The notes under the pieces are model-generated. The model ran no database searches, was not told where the DNA came from, and was given only the letters and a program-made list of their open reading frames with translations. Below are positions 8,102 through 16,215 of a DNA stretch of 44,657 nt, in pieces; position 1 is the stretch's first letter, and each line of letters begins with the position of its first letter. This DNA is from DASRJW01 sp964567755 (lineage in GTDB: Bacteria > Krumholzibacteriota > Krumholzibacteriia > G020349025). Where the stretch lies: the NCBI GenBank assembly GCA_964567755.1, contig CAZMNW010000026.1, forward strand, positions 1-44,657. The letters run 5' to 3'. The translations under genes and the position numbers were made by a program.

Positions 8102-9097
8102 TTGCGGCGCGCGGTGCGCGAGTCGCAGCAGTTCGGAGACTTGATCGGCGCGAGCCCGGCCATGCAAGAGCTCTATGCCTTGCTCGAACGCATCGCCGAG
8201 ACCGATGCCACGGTCTTGCTCACCGGCGAGAGCGGTACGGGCAAGGAGCTCGTGGCGCAAGCTTTGCACCAGCGTGGCAGACGCAAGAAGGGTTCCTTCG
8301 TCGCGGTCAACTGTGCTGCCATGCCGGAAACGCTGCTCGAGAGCGAACTCTTCGGTCACGCGCGCGGGGCGTTCACCGATGCGCACACGGCGCGCACCGG
8401 GCTCTTCCAGCAAGCCCATGGGGGCACGCTGTTCCTGAACGAGATCGGCGACCTGCCGCTCGGGCTCCAACCCAAGCTGCTGCGCGCCCTTCAGGAACGC
8501 CGCATCCGGCCGGTGGGCGGCGATACGGAGGCCGCGGTCGATGTGCGCATCATCGCCGCCACCAACATCGATCTCGAGGCCGCAGTCGAGGGCAAACGCT
8601 TCCGCGAGGATCTCTTCTTCCGCATCAGCGTCATCCCGATCCAGGTGCCGCCGCTGCGTCTGCGCGGCAACGACATCCTGCTCCTGGCGCAGCGCTTCAC
8701 GGAGGACTGTGCCGCCCAGGCCGGCAAGCGCGTAGTGGGCCTCTCGAGTGCGGCGGCCGAGAAGCTGCTCGCGTACGGGTGGCCGGGCAATGTGCGCGAG
8801 CTACGCAATGTCGTCGAGCGCGCCGTGGCGCTGGCGCGCTTCGAGCAAATCACCCTCGAAGATCTGCCCGAAAAGGTGCGGGAGTCTCGCCGCACGCAGA
8901 TCGTGCTGGCGAGCGACGACCCGGCGGAGCTGGTGCCGCTCGAGCAAGTGGAGCAACGCTACATCCTGCGCGTCCTCGAAGCGGCGGGCGGCAACAAGAC
9001 GATGGCGGCGCGCATCCTCGGCCTCGATCGCAAGACGCTGTACCGCAAGCTGGAGACTTGGGCCGGCGGCGCCCCCGAGCCCGGCGCGAAGTCCTGA
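8102..9097 (+). CDS. Sigma-54 activator (AAA+ and Fis HTH), receiver missing, Walker B Asp changed to Asn
   Basis: An enhancer-binding transcription activator: Walker A GESGTGKE, sigma-54 contact loop GAFTDA, arginine-finger region and the NVRELRNVVERAV segment, then a Fis-type helix-turn-helix near the C-terminus (NKTMAARILGLDRKTLYRKL). Two oddities. The coding frame opens only shortly before the AAA+ domain: codons EVKRLRRAVRESQQF look like the usual linker after a receiver, but an upstream stop at 8063 and a transposase scrap remove any receiver. Walker B reads TLFLNEIGD where the family has TLFLDEIG, so the acidic residue needed for Mg-ATP hydrolysis is Asn. The product may be a DNA-binding but ATPase-dead protein, or a decaying gene. 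The given start is TTG 8102; the true start is unclear. Confidence 0.85.
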   Translation: MRRAVRESQQFGDLIGASPAMQELYALLERIAETDATVLLTGESGTGKELVAQALHQRGRRKKGSFVAVNCAAMPETLLESELFGHARGAFTDAHTARTGLFQQAHGGTLFLNEIGDLPLGLQPKLLRALQERRIRPVGGDTEAAVDVRIIAATNIDLEAAVEGKRFREDLFFRISVIPIQVPPLRLRGNDILLLAQRFTEDCAAQAGKRVVGLSSAAAEKLLAYGWPGNVRELRNVVERAVALARFEQITLEDLPEKVRESRRTQIVLASDDPAELVPLEQVEQRYILRVLEAAGGNKTMAARILGLDRKTLYRKLETWAGGAPEPGAKS

Positions 9098-9182
9098 ACC
9101 ATCGCCGCACAGATGTTCACCGGGGAGCCGTGCGCATCGACGTTGGCGCGCGAATTCGCGTGCATGGGGTTGTGGGTCGAAG

Positions 9183-9202
9183 TCGAAAGGCCTGCTTTTC
9201 GA
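9183..9202 (+). terminator. weak hairpin after the sigma-54 activator
   Basis: TCGAAAGGC (9183-9191) faces GCTTTTCGA (9194-9202) with one mismatch and a 2-base loop. It lies 86 bases after the stop and has no T tract beyond the arm. The rest of the 9098-9441 gap shows no gene. Confidence 0.25.
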
Positions 9203-9441
9203 TGGACAATCCGTCGCTAAAGTGATTGAATCCCGCCCTTCAGCAGCTGATTCACGATTGCCCGCCGGTGAGCGTGCTCGTCGCACCCAAACCACGGGCA
9301 ACAGGCTTGGGCTCCCATACCGTAAGAGGTGGCGGCTCGGCAAGTGAGCATCAAGCCAACCCAAAACAAGTTGCATCTCGTTCTCTGGCGCGACCTGCAG
9401 TCTCGCCACGAGGCCTCGCGATTCCGAGACTGGAGGGCGTC

Positions 9442-10872
9442 ATGAACCTGGAAAAGTACAGTCACTCCCATGCATCGGGCGCGAAGATTCGACCGCTGGT
9501 CGCGGCATTACTCTGTGCATCGATCGGACTCCTCGGGACGGCATGGCGCGCGAATTCCGACCCGTGGAAGCTCGAGCTCGTGGACACCCAGGGCGGCGAG
9601 TGGAGCTCGATCGCCGTCAACAGCACGGGCGACGCGCGCATCAGCTACTACAGCGGCAGTGTAACCGGAGGCTCTCTCCGGTACGCCGAGAGATCTGCCC
9701 GAGTTTGGACCAGGATCACCGTCGACCCCGATTTTCTCCAGGGGGGTCACACCTCGCTCGTCCTCAACGCCGTCGGAGACCCGCGGATCAGCTACCGCGA
9801 TGGCTGGGCCGACAATCTCAAGTATGCCGAGAGGAACGGCACCGACTGGGCCCGCTACTACGTGGACGGCGCCGACGGTTTCGACGCTGGGACCTATACC
9901 TCACTCGTCCTCGACGCGAGCGGTCAGCCTCGCATCAGTCACTACGACGGTGCCCTGAACAACCTGAAGTACTCCGAAAGGATCGGTGGGGTCTGGTCCA
10001 GCTATTATATCGACGGGTTCGATGGCCTCAATGCTGGTTCGTACACTTCGCTCGCACTCGACGCGGCGGGAAACCCGCACATCAGCTACTACGATGCCAC
10101 GGGCGGAAACCTCAAGCACGCGATTCGAAGCGCGGGGACCTGGAACCTCGAAGTCGCGGATGGCCCGCCGGGGGTATCGGTGGGAACTTTCACGTCCATC
10201 AAGATCGCAGGCAACGCGCCCCGCATCAGCTACCGGGACGAGACCAATGGGGACCTCAGGTATGCCGAGAAGAACGGCGCCTCCTGGACGATCGTCATCG
10301 TCGACAGTGACGGTCGCGTGGGGGGGTACAGCTCGCTCGCGCTCGACACGAACGGGGACCCGCACATCGCCTACTTCGACGCCACCAATACCGCGGTGAA
10401 GTACGCGACTCGCACCGGCGGCATCTGGTCAGTACAGACCGTGGATGACGTCGGGGCAGTCGGCGAGTACACCTCGCTCGCCTTGGATCCCGATGGGTAT
10501 GCCCACATCAGCTACTACGACTCGGCGAATCAGGATCTCAGGTACGCGACAAACCGGCTCTCCATTCCCAGTGATTCCGAGTCCGAGACGCTCGCGTCCC
10601 CGGCTGCCCTCCGTCTGCTGCGGGGAAATCCCACCACCGGGGCAGTGGATGTCGATTACAGCCTTCCGAGCGCCGGTGTGGCGATCCTGCGCGTCTACGA
10701 CGTGGCGGGCCGGCTGGTCGGGGAACTCGTGGACGAACCCCAGGCCGCGGGCCTCCATCATGCTCAATCGTGGAATGGTGCGAAGACTCGTGTGCCTCCG
10801 GGGGTCTATTACCTGCGGCTGACGCTCGATGGACGCACGATCGGCCAGCGGTCGTTCGTCACCCTGCGCTAG
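9442..10872 (+). CDS. Secreted repeat protein with FlgD-like C-terminal domain
   Basis: The start is ATG 9442, preceded by GGAGGG with good spacing. A signal peptide covers about residues 1-38 (charged start, hydrophobic core, then AWRANS). The body has about eight repeats of 45-55 residues built around YTSLALDxxGxPHISYYD followed by LKYAxRxGxxW, which should fold as a beta-propeller or stacked sheets. The last 90 residues (from RLLRGNPTTGAVDVDYSL to GVYYLRLTLDG) match FlgD-like Ig/secretion-sorting domains found at the end of exported proteins in FCB-type bacteria. It is likely a surface or extracellular protein; ligand unknown. Confidence 0.85.
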   Translation: MNLEKYSHSHASGAKIRPLVAALLCASIGLLGTAWRANSDPWKLELVDTQGGEWSSIAVNSTGDARISYYSGSVTGGSLRYAERSARVWTRITVDPDFLQGGHTSLVLNAVGDPRISYRDGWADNLKYAERNGTDWARYYVDGADGFDAGTYTSLVLDASGQPRISHYDGALNNLKYSERIGGVWSSYYIDGFDGLNAGSYTSLALDAAGNPHISYYDATGGNLKHAIRSAGTWNLEVADGPPGVSVGTFTSIKIAGNAPRISYRDETNGDLRYAEKNGASWTIVIVDSDGRVGGYSSLALDTNGDPHIAYFDATNTAVKYATRTGGIWSVQTVDDVGAVGEYTSLALDPDGYAHISYYDSANQDLRYATNRLSIPSDSESETLASPAALRLLRGNPTTGAVDVDYSLPSAGVAILRVYDVAGRLVGELVDEPQAAGLHHAQSWNGAKTRVPPGVYYLRLTLDGRTIGQRSFVTLR

Positions 10873-11244
10873 AAAGCGATCGCGCGTCGCGTGGCGTCCT
10901 GCCCCCACGGGGCAGAATTCCCCAGTGGCGGCCGCCGCGTGCGTCGAGTCGAGAATCCCAAACGATTCCACGAACCCGAGCGCTTCCTTGGGGCATGCCG
11001 CCACGGTGCCCTGGCTGTCAGCCCCCGGTCAAAGTGACTTTTCGCTGGTACACGTCATGCATGAAGCTCCGGTCAACACCGGAGGACGCGATGACGATGA
11101 CGCGGACGCACCATGTGAACAGGAGAGGAATGGGATCACCTGCAACATACCGCCGAATGACTCCGGCAGAATGCGGTGCAACGGAGAGCGAAGCTCGATC
11201 AGTGCTCCCATGGATGCGGGCGCTCGAGGTTGGTCCGCGCCAGT
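10873..11244. other. no gene seen; small hairpin
   Basis: There is no convincing coding frame. A perfect 7-bp stem, CTCCGGT (11067-11073) with ACCGGAG (11078-11084), encloses CAAC. It has no T tract, so its role is unclear. Confidence 0.4.
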
Positions 11245-11590
11245 TCAGTCGCCGAGGCGCGTCGTCCCGAAATCGCGGAAACGTTCGAAGTCTCGATCTT
11301 CCGTGAGCAGAGAGCTCACGCCATGCTCTCGGCAATCGGCGACGATCTGTGCATCGAACACCAGGTTCCCCACGGCATCCGATTCTCGTACCGCATCGGC
11401 CAACAGCTCCGGGAATCCGGGGCCGGGCGAGAGAATGCTCAGGCTCGGTGATCCGAGAATCCGTGCCATGGCAGGCCCCATGCCGCCCGTCCTTCCGCGA
11501 GCTGGACCAGCCGCTGGTGTGCCGGTTCGTGTCTCGCAGTTCTTCGCGATGACCGTGGACCAGAATGTTCGTATCGACAGCTATCGCCCG
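11245..11590 (-). pseudogene. VapC-like PIN-domain toxin, frameshifted and internally deleted
   Basis: Minus-strand pieces in different frames read AIAVDTNILVHGHREEL (first PIN acidic motif, about 11585-11535), then HQRLVQLAEGRAAWGLPW (about 11525-11470), then LSILSPGPGFPELLADAVRE, GNLVFDAQIVADCREHG and LLTEDRDFERF ending at 11245. In intact members a segment near EFLRVVTHPR lies between the second and third pieces; it is missing. At least two frame changes are needed and no ATG precedes the first motif, so no PIN RNase can be made. Confidence 0.7.
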
Positions 11591-11792
11591 CGCCCCTCCA
11601 CACGCTCGTAGAGAGAATTGCGATCGTCCCAGTTCACCCCTGGAACCACCCGACCTTTTTTCGTCAACAGCTGCAGACGAAACGGCTTGCCTTGCGTCCG
11701 CTGCGGCCACAGGTAGTGGTGTAGCGCTTTCTCTATCCGCGCTTCTTGGCTTCGCGGAGTAGTCGGTCGTTGAAGTCGAGCATCGTTCTCAT
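11581..11792 (-). pseudogene. VapB-like antitoxin, frameshifted
   Basis: From ATG 11792 (minus) the frame gives MRTMLDFNDRLLREAKKRG and stops. A second frame resumes with ARIEKALHHYLWPQ and ends RLQLLTKKGRVVPGVNWDDR...YERVEGRGR. Joined, this is a short ribbon-helix-helix VapB-type antitoxin missing about ten residues in the middle. The end overlaps the start of the PIN remnant, as in normal vapBC operons. Confidence 0.7.
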
Positions 11793-11860
11793 GCATGGAA
11801 ATGTAATCGATACTCAAATCACTGTCATTTGAGAATCGTGGACCAGCGGCACCGTCGCTC

Positions 11861-13054
11861 TCAGCGACCGTGCAGGCTGGCGATCAATTCCTCATTGGTG
11901 GGATAGCGGTGCAGGAGCTCGATGAGGGCTCCCATGGCCGCAGGCGGCTCGAGGCTGGCCAGCGCCCGGCGCAGCAGATACAGACGCCCGACGAACTCGG
12001 GGGGATAGAGCTTCTCTTCTTTTCGCGTTCCACTCTTGGAGATGTCGATGCACGGGAAGATGCGCTGTTCGAAAAGTTTGCGCGACAGCACGAGCTCCAT
12101 GTTGCCGGTGCCCTTGAACTCCTGGAAGATGACTTCGTCCATGCGCGAACCGGTATCGACCAACGCAGTCCCCATCACCGTCAAGCTGCCGCCGCCTTCG
12201 ATCTTGCGGGCGGCGCCGAACACTTGACGCGGCGTCTGCATGGTGTTGGCGTCGAGACCGCCCGACAACGTGCGCCCTTGGCCCTCGGTGAGCGTGTTGT
12301 AGGCACGGGCAAGCCGCGTAATCGAATCGAGGAGCAGGAACACATCCTTGCCGGCGAGAACCGGCTCGAGTGCTCTCGTGAGCGCCTGCTCCGCGACGCG
12401 CACGTGATCGGCAGCCGTCAAATCCGAGGACGCGGCCAGAACCTCCGCCTGCGTCGAGCGTTTGAAATTCGTCACTTCTTCGGGGCGTTCATCGACCAGC
12501 AACACGAAGATCTCGATCTCGGGATGGTTGATGTGCACAGCGTTCGCAGTTTCCAACAGCAAGGTCGTCTTGCCGGCCTTGGGCGGCGAGACGATGAGAC
12601 AGCGTTGACCCTTGCCGATCGGTGCGATGAGATCGAGCGCCCGGGTCGAGAAACACTGCGGTGTGGTTTCCAGGCGGATGCGTTCGACCGGATCGATGCT
12701 CGTCAACTGTTGGAGCTCACGCAAGAGCTCGAGGAAAATCGGTGTGGATCGACCGCCGCGGGCATGCCGCATCCGTTCCCCGCCGCCGCGCGTCTGGCCA
12801 CGGAATCCCCCGCCATCGCGCGTCGCGCCACGCAATCCCCCGCCGTCGCGCGGACTAAGTCCGCGTCCCCTGCCCGCACCTTCTCCAGGTACGCGCCTCT
12901 CGCCTCCGCCGCGAAGTCCCGCAGCTGGCCCACCGTCTCGCGCGTCGGGGGACGAGCTCCGGCCCGGTCGCGGTTGTGGTCTGGGGCGTTGTCGCGGTCC
13001 GCCGCTGCTCGGGCGCCTCGGCCCGCGCGGCCCTTGCGAGTGCGAAGGTCTCAA
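11861..13054 (-). CDS. rho: Rho transcription termination factor lacking the cold-shock RNA-binding domain
   Basis: A hexameric RNA helicase/ATPase that ends transcription. The motor is complete: SPPKAGKTTLLL (Walker A, residues about 156-167), LLVDERPEEVTNF, VFLLLDSITRLARAYN (Walker B), the Q-loop region TLSGGLDA, the R-loop region DISKSGTRKEEKLY and the C-terminal segment. The usual N-terminal helix bundle and cold-shock/OB domain (primary RNA site) are absent. In their place, residues 1-104 are a Gly/Arg/Pro-rich disordered tail with RGG-like units (RDGGGLRGATRDGGGFRGQ). The upstream frame is closed by a stop at about 13112 and contains no ATG; a TTG at 13054 is the best start and lacks a clear ribosome site. 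An internal ATG at 12772 would leave only the motor. The Arg-rich tail could serve as the primary RNA grip (inference). Confidence 0.88.
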   Translation of the reverse strand: MRPSHSQGPRGPRRPSSGGPRQRPRPQPRPGRSSSPDARDGGPAAGLRGGGERRVPGEGAGRGRGLSPRDGGGLRGATRDGGGFRGQTRGGGERMRHARGGRSTPIFLELLRELQQLTSIDPVERIRLETTPQCFSTRALDLIAPIGKGQRCLIVSPPKAGKTTLLLETANAVHINHPEIEIFVLLVDERPEEVTNFKRSTQAEVLAASSDLTAADHVRVAEQALTRALEPVLAGKDVFLLLDSITRLARAYNTLTEGQGRTLSGGLDANTMQTPRQVFGAARKIEGGGSLTVMGTALVDTGSRMDEVIFQEFKGTGNMELVLSRKLFEQRIFPCIDISKSGTRKEEKLYPPEFVGRLYLLRRALASLEPPAAMGALIELLHRYPTNEELIASLHGR

Positions 13055-13229
13055 ACCTGAGTCGATCTCCAGGATCGGGCCAAGCCCATGGGGGTGGCGC
13101 CAGCCGAGTCATGGCTCGGAGAGGTGGAACGCTTTAGCGTGTCGGGCTCCTACCGGGGATGGAGTCCGCGTTCGTGTCGCCGGACATCCTTGGGCCCTGT
13201 AGACAGAATAGACGGGCCGGCTCTCGATG

Positions 13230-13772
13230 TCACGTTCGAACATGATCCTGGGGTCCCCCCGTGCCTCGACCCAGCGGCACCCGCGGCCGCGCCGGATCCA
13301 GCTGCGATCGGCGACGGAGCACCAGCGCCGTGGCGAGCTCGGCGAGGCCGAGGCCGAGCAGCAGCAGCGCGGCGAGAAAAAAATGCTGCAGCCCAGGCCC
13401 GGGTCGCACCCAGGCCAGAGGGATGAACCCCAAGGCCTTCACTCCCGCGTCACGGATCATGCGAAAGGCGATCCAGGAGACCGCGCACATCAGAATGCCA
13501 GAACCCAGGTGAACACCCGCGGCAAGGAAGGGATTGCGCCGGCGTCCTGTCACCGCCAAACCGGCCAATAGCGTCAGCAGCAGGGTGAGAAGAACGAGGA
13601 CGATGGCGCCTGGACTGCGTGTGATCCCGAGCAGCAGGAAAACACGCGCCCGTGCCCATGGTTCGGTGAGCGCGTATGCCGCCAGCGCCGTCGGGAGGAA
13701 AAGCGCGAGAAGAGCTAGCAACCGTCGCAGCCACGCCGACGCCTCGCGTGCGGCACCAGTGGGTGATCGCAT
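13230..13772 (-). CDS. Small integral membrane protein, unknown
   Basis: A 180-residue protein with four likely membrane spans: about residues 17-35, 55-75, 83-103 and 127-150 (LQHFFLAALLLLGLGLAELA). The tail is basic. ATG 13772 is preceded at 8 bases by TATAGT (13786-13781), with no room for a ribosome site, suggesting a leaderless transcript. It lies upstream of rho on the same strand, separated by about 175 bases. No family recognised. Confidence 0.6.
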   Translation of the reverse strand: MRSPTGAAREASAWLRRLLALLALFLPTALAAYALTEPWARARVFLLLGITRSPGAIVLVLLTLLLTLLAGLAVTGRRRNPFLAAGVHLGSGILMCAVSWIAFRMIRDAGVKALGFIPLAWVRPGPGLQHFFLAALLLLGLGLAELATALVLRRRSQLDPARPRVPLGRGTGGPQDHVRT

Positions 13773-13780
13773 CGTGCCGC

Positions 13781-13786
13781 ACTATA
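13781..13786 (-). promoter_or_regulatory. -10 element, possible leaderless promoter
   Basis: TATAGT on the minus strand ends 8 bases before ATG 13772, placing the expected start of transcription at or near the A of the start codon. No good -35 box is visible. Confidence 0.35.
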
Positions 13787-14002
13787 CGCGAAACTCGGCA
13801 TAGGCCGGAGGCAGTGGGGACGGGAGAAAGACAGGGCGTGGGATGGGACACGCGGGCCCGCCCGGTGCACTCGCGTGCGGCTTCATGTTGGAGCTGCACG
13901 CTCCAGGATCCGATTCCCTTGCAACGCCGGATTGTGTACAACAGATGAGCGGCCGTCGGTGCGGGGCGTCGCATGTGCGGCCTGAGGGTGGGGTGGAGTC
14001 CG

Positions 14003-15436
14003 ATGCAAGAGGCGCTGGGGGATCTGTTTCGTTCGCGGTTCGGCAGCGATGCCGACACTTTCGTCGCACTCAAGAGCGATGCATCGGGACGCAGGTACTG
14101 GCGTCTCTTCGGAGCCGGGCGCAGCGCCGTGGGTGTCCATGGCCCCGATGCCGACGAGAACCACGCCTTTCTCGTGTTCTCGCATCACTTCCGTGCATGC
14201 GGCCTGCCCGTTCCAGAAATCTACGCGCAGAACGCCGATCAAGGCATCTACCTGCAGGAGGATCTGGGCGACATCACCCTGTTCCGTTTCTTGAGCGAGC
14301 ACCGCGCGGCAGGGACCTTCCCCGACGAGGCAGTCCAGCTGTACGAGAAGGCCGTGCGTCTCCTGCCTCGCTTTCAAGTCGAGGCCGGCCGCACGCTCGA
14401 TTACAGCGTCTGCTATCCGCGACCGAGCTTCGATCAGCGTTCCATCCTGTGGGACTTGAACTATTTCAAGTACTACTTCCTGCGGCTCGCGGGCATCCCG
14501 TTCCATGAGCAGCAGCTGGAAGACGATTTCCAGCGTTTCGCCGCTTTCCTGCTCGAAACCGGTCAGGACTATTTCCTCTACCGAGATTTTCAGTCCCGGA
14601 ACATCATGATTCGCGATGGCGAGCCGTGGTTCATCGACTACCAGGGCGGGCGCCGGGGCCCCTTGCAATACGACATCGCCTCGATCCTGTACGACGCCAA
14701 AGCGGACATCCCGCCGGAGGTACGCGACTCGCTGCTGCACATCTATCTCGATGCAGCAGTCGAGCTCGCAGGGATCACGCGCGAGCGATTCCTGCACCAC
14801 TATCCGGCCTATGTCCTGGTGCGGATCATGCAAGCCATGGGGGCCTACGGCCTGCGCGGTTTCTACGAACGCAAGACTCACTTCCTGCAGAGCATCCCCT
14901 ACGCAGTGCGCAATCTCGAGCACGTCTTGCGCACGACGCAACTGCCGGTGGAGCTGCCGGCCCTGATGCGTGTCTTCCACGCCCTCGTGTCCAGCTCGCG
15001 GTTGCGACACTTCGGTCAGGCCGAGCTGCAGCTCACCGTGCACTTGCAGAGCTTCGCCTACAAGGACGGCGTGCCGCAGGACGACAGCGGCCACGGCGGC
15101 GGCTTCGTCTTCGATTGCCGCGCGTTGCCCAACCCTGGCCGCCAGCCACGCTACGCGGCGCAGAGCGGCAAGGATTCCGAGGTGGCGGAATTCCTCGGTC
15201 AAGACCCGACCGTAAGCGACTATCTGCGTCACGTCTTCGCGCTGATCGACCGCAGCGTCGACAACTACCGCAGCCGCAACTTCACCAATCTCTCCGTCGC
15301 TTTCGGATGCACAGGAGGGCGCCACCGTTCGGTGTATTGCGCCGAGCGGCTTGCCGAACACCTGGCGCTCGACCAGGCCGTGCATGTCAAACTCGTGCAC
15401 CAAGCACTGGAAGCGACCGCGGCGCCGACTCCATGA
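14003..15436 (+). CDS. AmgK-like sugar kinase fused to RapZ C-terminal domain
   Basis: Two domains in 477 residues. The first (about 1-320) is an aminoglycoside-phosphotransferase/choline-kinase fold of the AmgK group: YLQEDLGDITLF, catalytic loop YRDFQSRNIM and metal-binding FIDYQGGRRG. AmgK relatives phosphorylate the anomeric position of amino sugars such as MurNAc. The second (about 335-470) is the RapZ C-terminal domain: FVFDCRALPNPGR, SGKDSEVAEF and GCTGGRHRSV. In E. coli that domain binds glucosamine-6-phosphate and small RNA. The ATG at 14003 is chosen because GGAG lies 4 bases upstream; an in-frame ATG at 13973 is less likely. The stop overlaps the next start (ATGA), so the two are co-translated. 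The substrate is inferred from the pair. Confidence 0.85.
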   Translation: MQEALGDLFRSRFGSDADTFVALKSDASGRRYWRLFGAGRSAVGVHGPDADENHAFLVFSHHFRACGLPVPEIYAQNADQGIYLQEDLGDITLFRFLSEHRAAGTFPDEAVQLYEKAVRLLPRFQVEAGRTLDYSVCYPRPSFDQRSILWDLNYFKYYFLRLAGIPFHEQQLEDDFQRFAAFLLETGQDYFLYRDFQSRNIMIRDGEPWFIDYQGGRRGPLQYDIASILYDAKADIPPEVRDSLLHIYLDAAVELAGITRERFLHHYPAYVLVRIMQAMGAYGLRGFYERKTHFLQSIPYAVRNLEHVLRTTQLPVELPALMRVFHALVSSSRLRHFGQAELQLTVHLQSFAYKDGVPQDDSGHGGGFVFDCRALPNPGRQPRYAAQSGKDSEVAEFLGQDPTVSDYLRHVFALIDRSVDNYRSRNFTNLSVAFGCTGGRHRSVYCAERLAEHLALDQAVHVKLVHQALEATAAPTP

Positions 15437-16170
15437 AGGCGATGGTGCTCGCCGCTGGCGTCGGTAGCCGGCTACGCCCACTGACCGATAATCGCCCCAA
15501 GGCGTTAGTCGAAATCGGCGGCATGCCGATGATCGAGATCGTCTTGCGGCGGCTCGCCGCCGCGGGGGTTCGTGACGTCGTCGTCAACGTCTTCCACCAT
15601 GCCGAACAAGTGCAGGCGTTTCTGCGTGGCTGCACGAATCTGGGGTTGTCCATCCGCGTCGCGCGCGAAACCGAGCTCCTCGACACCGGCGGTGGCTTGA
15701 AGAACGTGGGCGAGTTCTTCGCCGGCGGTTCCGCGTTCTTCCTGCACAATGTCGACGTCATAAGCAACGTCGACCTGCGCGCCCTGTACGAGGCACACCG
15801 TGATCGCGGGGCATTGGCGACGCTCTCGGTGCGCGACCGCGCTGCGTCACGGCTGCTGTTGCTCGACACCGCGGATCGCCTCTGCGGCTGGGAGCGTCCC
15901 GACACGGCGGAGCGCCGCTGGGCCGCGACGCCGGTCGCTCCCGTGACGCGCGTCGGGTTCGACGGCATTCAGGTGCTGTCGCCGCAGATCCTCGACAAGC
16001 TCGTCGAGACCGGGCCGTTCTCGCTCACCCAGGCGTACTTGCGGCTGGCAGGCAGCGGCGAGCACATCGCCGCCTTTCATGCCGACGACTCCTACTGGGC
16101 CGATATCGGTTCGGTCGCCAAGCTGGAAGCGGTCGCGCGTCACGTCGCGATTCACGGCCTGCCGGCGTGA
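15433..16170 (+). CDS. Sugar-1-phosphate nucleotidyltransferase (MurU-like)
   Basis: A 245-residue NTP_transferase domain protein. Signature LAAGVGSRLRPLTDNRPKAL near the N-terminus binds the nucleotide phosphates; FFLHNVDVISNVDLRALYEA holds the metal-binding Asp; GFDGIQVLSP and DDSYWADIGS complete the sugar site. It is short, with no left-handed helix domain, like MurU (MurNAc-1-P uridylyltransferase) and mannose-1-P guanylyltransferases. Coupled to the AmgK-like kinase through a 4-base overlap, it most likely turns the kinase product into a nucleotide sugar. The choice between UDP and GDP cannot be made from sequence alone. Confidence 0.88.
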   Translation: MKAMVLAAGVGSRLRPLTDNRPKALVEIGGMPMIEIVLRRLAAAGVRDVVVNVFHHAEQVQAFLRGCTNLGLSIRVARETELLDTGGGLKNVGEFFAGGSAFFLHNVDVISNVDLRALYEAHRDRGALATLSVRDRAASRLLLLDTADRLCGWERPDTAERRWAATPVAPVTRVGFDGIQVLSPQILDKLVETGPFSLTQAYLRLAGSGEHIAAFHADDSYWADIGSVAKLEAVARHVAIHGLPA

Positions 16171-16215
16171 GATCTCCGCGGTTCGGAACGGGGAGGCTGC
16201 GAACCCGCGAGCCGA

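Noticed and set aside
8062..9225. A 387-codon frame overlapping the sigma-54 activator
   Set aside because: It reads as Arg/Ala/Gly-rich low-complexity sequence; the overlapping frame carries clear AAA+ and HTH motifs.
12760..12860. Short tandem repeats resembling a CRISPR-like or minisatellite array
   Set aside because: They are the codons of the RGG-like repeats in the Rho N-terminal tail (Gly/Arg-rich coding repeats), not spacer-repeat units. No CRISPR array was seen anywhere.
14003..15436. Antibiotic (aminoglycoside) resistance gene
   Set aside because: The APH fold is fused to RapZ and coupled to a nucleotidyltransferase, and the catalytic loop differs from resistance enzymes; sugar salvage fits better.
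13883..15481. A 532-codon minus-strand frame opposite the AmgK/RapZ gene
   Set aside because: No motif and no ribosome site; the plus strand encodes two recognisable domains with coupled translation.
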